From NCBI GenBank assembly GCA_009776995.1, contig WRMR01000044.1, forward strand, positions 1 through 15,519: a DNA stretch of 15,519 nt. The letters are read 5' to 3'. Under the pieces are notes generated by a model. It worked only from the letters and a program-made list of their open reading frames with translations, did not search any database and was not told where the DNA came from. This document shows positions 13,047 through 15,519 of the stretch, piece by piece. A program made the translations under genes and the position numbers. This DNA is from Planctomycetaceae bacterium (GTDB taxonomy: Bacteria > Planctomycetota > Planctomycetia > Pirellulales > Thermoguttaceae). Within the stretch, counting starts at the first letter, position 1. The number at the start of each line of letters is the position of its first letter.

Positions 13047-13850
13047 ATGGGTTACTGGCAGGACAAAGTTGTCGTCGTGACCGGCGGGTCCTGCGGCTTG
13101 GGACGTTTCATCGCCGAAGCTTTTGGCAAAGCCGGGGCGAAACTGGCAATTATTGCACTCGAAAACGGTGATGTCCATCACGTTGCCGGTGAAATGAACG
13201 AATCCGGAATCGAAACGTTGCCGATTTGTGCTGACATCACCAGGCAGGACGATGTTGACCGCACATTCGCCGAAATCGTGCGGCATTTTGGCAAGATGGA
13301 TGTGCTGGTCAATAATGCCGGACGCTCCATGCGCGGACATGTTCTCGAAACAAAGCCGGAGCAGTTTCAGTCGCTGTTCGACCTCAACGTCCTCGGGACG
13401 GTACGCTGCACACAGGTTGCCGCGCCGCACCTGATTCCAACGCGGGGGCACATTGTCAATATCGGTTCACTGGCCGCGAAAAGTGCCTCGCGTTGGGTGG
13501 GGGCATACCCGGTCACAAAGTTTGCCGTGGCCGCGTTTTCACAACAGTTGCGGCTCGAACTCGCTCCGCAGGGTGTGCATACGTTGCTCGTTTGTCCCGG
13601 GCCAATCCAGCGTGATTCCGAACGCTTGTATCAGCTTGAAGGCACCGATGGCATCCCGGAAAACGCCCTCAAATCCGGTGCGGGTGTCAAGGTTGGCAAG
13701 ATTGACCCACAACGATTGGCCGCGAAAATTCTTTACGCCTGCGAACGCCGCAAACCGGAACTGGTCGTTCCGGCCACGGCAAAACTGGTGTTTGCCATTG
13801 CACAACTCTGGCCCGCCCTTGGCGATTGGCTCGTGCTGAAAAATACGTGA
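13047..13850 (+). CDS. Short-chain dehydrogenase/reductase (SDR)
   Basis: The product is 267 residues, typical for classical SDRs. The cofactor motif TGGSCGLG (12-19), the Asp63 region (CADIT), NNAG (89-92), Asn114, Ser141, Tyr154 and Lys158 (YPVTK) and the PG motif (184-185) are all present, so the Asn-Ser-Tyr-Lys tetrad is intact and activity is expected. The C-terminus (LVFAIAQLWPALGDWLV) is hydrophobic, as in membrane-associated SDRs of the DHRS7 type, which may mean membrane contact. The frame could start at 13005, overlapping the upstream stop as ATGA, but the ATG at 13047 has GAAAGGG eight bases before it and begins the Rossmann fold, so it is preferred. The substrate cannot be told from sequence. 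Confidence 0.92.
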   Translation: MGYWQDKVVVVTGGSCGLGRFIAEAFGKAGAKLAIIALENGDVHHVAGEMNESGIETLPICADITRQDDVDRTFAEIVRHFGKMDVLVNNAGRSMRGHVLETKPEQFQSLFDLNVLGTVRCTQVAAPHLIPTRGHIVNIGSLAAKSASRWVGAYPVTKFAVAAFSQQLRLELAPQGVHTLLVCPGPIQRDSERLYQLEGTDGIPENALKSGAGVKVGKIDPQRLAAKILYACERRKPELVVPATAKLVFAIAQLWPALGDWLVLKNT

Positions 13851-13946
13851 TTGGTGAGTTATGGAATGCGTCTGGTCACAGCATGATGGGGATGATTTTA
13901 CCTGATTCGATCGGCATTTTCGGTTGTTCCTTTGAGGACTTCGATT

Positions 13947-14180
13947 TCAAGCGGTGTGGTGACAGAGTTTCCGCACTTTAATCATAACTACTATGGGTGA
14001 GAGGGAAGCCGCAACGACCGATGGCGGCCCAAATCCCCTTTCGATCAAAAGCTCGTTGAAAACCGTTGCCGAAGCCATGCCAAGCAAAAATACCGCGATG
14101 ATCAACACAAATTGCTGGGCCGTAAAGCCTGAACGTACCGAATCTGAGTGTTCTTTTTTTCCGGCATTGCTCGTACTCAC
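13947..14180 (-). CDS. Possible small single-helix membrane protein
   Basis: This is a 77-residue frame starting with GTG at 14180. It has a polar N-terminus (about 20 residues) and one strongly hydrophobic segment (QFVLIIAVFLLGMASATVF, 23-41), so it would be a bitopic membrane protein. Its codon choices resemble the neighbours. No ribosome binding site is visible and no family was recognised. The gene is convergent with the SDR gene. It could be non-coding by chance. Confidence 0.42.
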   Translation of the reverse strand: MSTSNAGKKEHSDSVRSGFTAQQFVLIIAVFLLGMASATVFNELLIERGFGPPSVVAASLSPIVVMIKVRKLCHHTA

Positions 14181-14599
14181 AAAATCGGGGTTAAAATCAT
14201 GGTGATAGATAATATCATCATCGCCAATTCAACTTATTTTTAGCGAGATCAACCACAATGTGCAAACAATGGAATGAAAAAACTTATCCCATCAGCAAAA
14301 ACCCATTTTTACCACTTTTTCCATTTACCGCCACAGCAAAATCACTGTTTCTTAAAAAAATACTCAAGTTTACCGCAGACATTCTGTTCATTATAGAGAA
14401 AAGAATCTGTAAAAGTGAAACTGAAAGAATAAAATAATTATTTTAAAAAATCACGAAGATATTGTTCAATAATAACCTGTCGAAATTGATGCAGATATTG
14501 TGCGAGAGATGGAATTTTGGCACAATAGCGGAAGAATGGTACGCTTGATGTCTTGCCAACCACTACCATTGGACGATTTCCCATGACCGCCGAACAAAT
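14181..14599. other. AT-rich intergenic gap
   Basis: These 419 bases are AT-rich and contain homopolymer A runs. No RNA gene, repeat or promoter was convincingly identified. The open frame on the - strand over 14438-14776 overlaps the membrane protein gene and is not supported. Confidence 0.4.
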
Positions 14600-15519
14600 A
14601 TGACCGTGAGAGCAAACGAACCAGACATTCCGCAACGGCCCAAGACGCTTTCGTATCGTTATGAGAACAACGGCGATTCGTTGACGTTGCGTGAAAAACC
14701 GCATGTCATTGCCGCATGTTTTCTGGGATTTTGGCTGACCGGCTGGACCATCGGTTGTGTGTTGCTGATTTGGCAAGTCCTCAAGGAACCGTCATTTTTT
14801 TGTTTTGCCACTCCTTTTTGGGCGGCATGGATTTTCGTGTTCTGTCAGTTGATGATGGTCATCTTCGGCAAAACCACGGTTCTGCTTGATTGTGATGGGC
14901 TGTTAAGCGAATACCGTGTCCTGATCAAAATTTCTTCCCGGCAAGTACCGATTGATGAAATTCGATATTGTCACGCGATAGAAAAAAATCCTGCCGGCAA
15001 CGACAGCGAATCTTCCTGCTTTATCGAGGCAGTGACTCATGGGAAGCCGGTTCATTTTTCGACAACCCGGTTCGAGGAAGCGGAATGGCTGGCCTGTGAA
15101 ATGAATCAAATGCTGATGGCATTGAAAGGGAAAGAACAATGGAAGGCAATGCCTGATCTCATTGAGGTGGAAGATCAGCACGAAACCGATGAACAGGTCA
15201 CGATCCTGTTGACTTCAAAGCCTCAAAACATCGAACCCCCTGGTGATTGTCGCTGGAAAATGAGTGTGGGGTTTGATTCGGTCACATTCAGGCAACAAGG
15301 CGAATTTTCATTAGGGGCTCTGGGATACACCACATTTACTATGATCTTTTGGAACGGTATCGTCTCAGTATTTGTCATGGTTCTTTGGGGATTCCAAAAA
15401 GGGGGGCCGGAATTTCTCAGTTGGGGATGGTGGGGGATGTTCCTGTTTTTGATCCCGTTTGAAGTGATCGGATTGATTTTCTTTCTGGCTTGGTTTCTCG
15501 CGTTGATGGCACCGTTTCA
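14600..15519 (+). CDS. Membrane protein with tandem-duplicated architecture, cut by the window edge
   Basis: There are 306 complete codons before the window ends. Two transmembrane segments near 36-58 and 66-90 are followed by a soluble region (about 93-215) whose VLLDCDGLLSEYRVLI and RQVPIDEIRYC stretches look like a small beta domain of PH-like type. Then come two more hydrophobic segments near 246-266 and 278-305. The second half begins CRWKMSVGFDSVTFRQQG, which parallels YRYENNGDSLTLREKP (19-34), so the layout repeats and the protein probably continues with a second soluble domain. The ATG at 14600 is the first in the open frame, with GTG at 14606 as an alternative; no ribosome binding site is clear. 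A six-codon frame (14583-14603) overlaps the start. Family not recognised. Confidence 0.75.
   Translation, partial: MTVRANEPDIPQRPKTLSYRYENNGDSLTLREKPHVIAACFLGFWLTGWTIGCVLLIWQVLKEPSFFCFATPFWAAWIFVFCQLMMVIFGKTTVLLDCDGLLSEYRVLIKISSRQVPIDEIRYCHAIEKNPAGNDSESSCFIEAVTHGKPVHFSTTRFEEAEWLACEMNQMLMALKGKEQWKAMPDLIEVEDQHETDEQVTILLTSKPQNIEPPGDCRWKMSVGFDSVTFRQQGEFSLGALGYTTFTMIFWNGIVSVFVMVLWGFQKGGPEFLSWGWWGMFLFLIPFEVIGLIFFLAWFLALMAPF

Noticed and set aside
14438..14776. 112-residue frame on the - strand
   Set aside because: It overlaps the start of the clearly coding + strand membrane protein. The last 48 codons, outside most of the overlap, look faintly coding but have no ribosome binding site or recognised family.

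Overview
The window looks like chromosome of a planctomycete or a close PVC-group relative. This is inferred from gene content: a large secreted DUF11-repeat protein next to a PEGA-domain lipoprotein, a long leucine-rich-repeat lipoprotein, several lipobox proteins, an excisionase-type HTH fused to a receiver-like domain, weak Shine-Dalgarno sites at many starts, and intergenic dispersed repeats. No rRNA, complete tRNA, CRISPR array, transposase or phage gene was found.

Left part (1-3733): after about 690 bases of repeat-bearing non-coding DNA comes a full-length glycerol dehydrogenase gene (gldA-like, + strand). It converges on a PduS/RnfC-type flavin and iron-sulfur electron-transfer protein (- strand), which has a good extended -10 promoter. 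The two would make a plausible NAD(H)-linked redox pair. No diol dehydratase or microcompartment shell gene is visible.

Middle-left (3734-8582), all on the - strand: an unrecognised lipoprotein, then three genes read from 8582 downward. These encode a PEGA-domain lipoprotein, a secreted protein with four DUF11-like domains, and a small membrane protein with TPR-like helices. The last two are 9 bases apart. This looks like a cell-envelope gene group.

Middle-right (8583-13850), + strand: a 1-kb gene-poor stretch, an HTH plus degenerate receiver regulator ending in a strong intrinsic terminator, a ParA-family ATPase with no ParB beside it, an LRR lipoprotein, and a short-chain dehydrogenase/reductase 38 bases behind it.

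Right end: a possible small single-helix membrane protein (- strand), an AT-rich gap, and the first 306 codons of a membrane protein cut off by the window edge that appears to contain a tandem duplication.

The most unusual content is between the genes. Five intergenic sites carry related palindromic or heptamer repeats: 241-378, 1902-1966, 3484-3729, 4469-4628 and 11322-11378. Two of them (241-378 and 3484-3729) are inverted near-copies of the same composite element on either side of the gldA/pduS-like pair. No clearly new multi-gene system was found; the repeat family and the degenerate-receiver regulator are the best candidates for follow-up.
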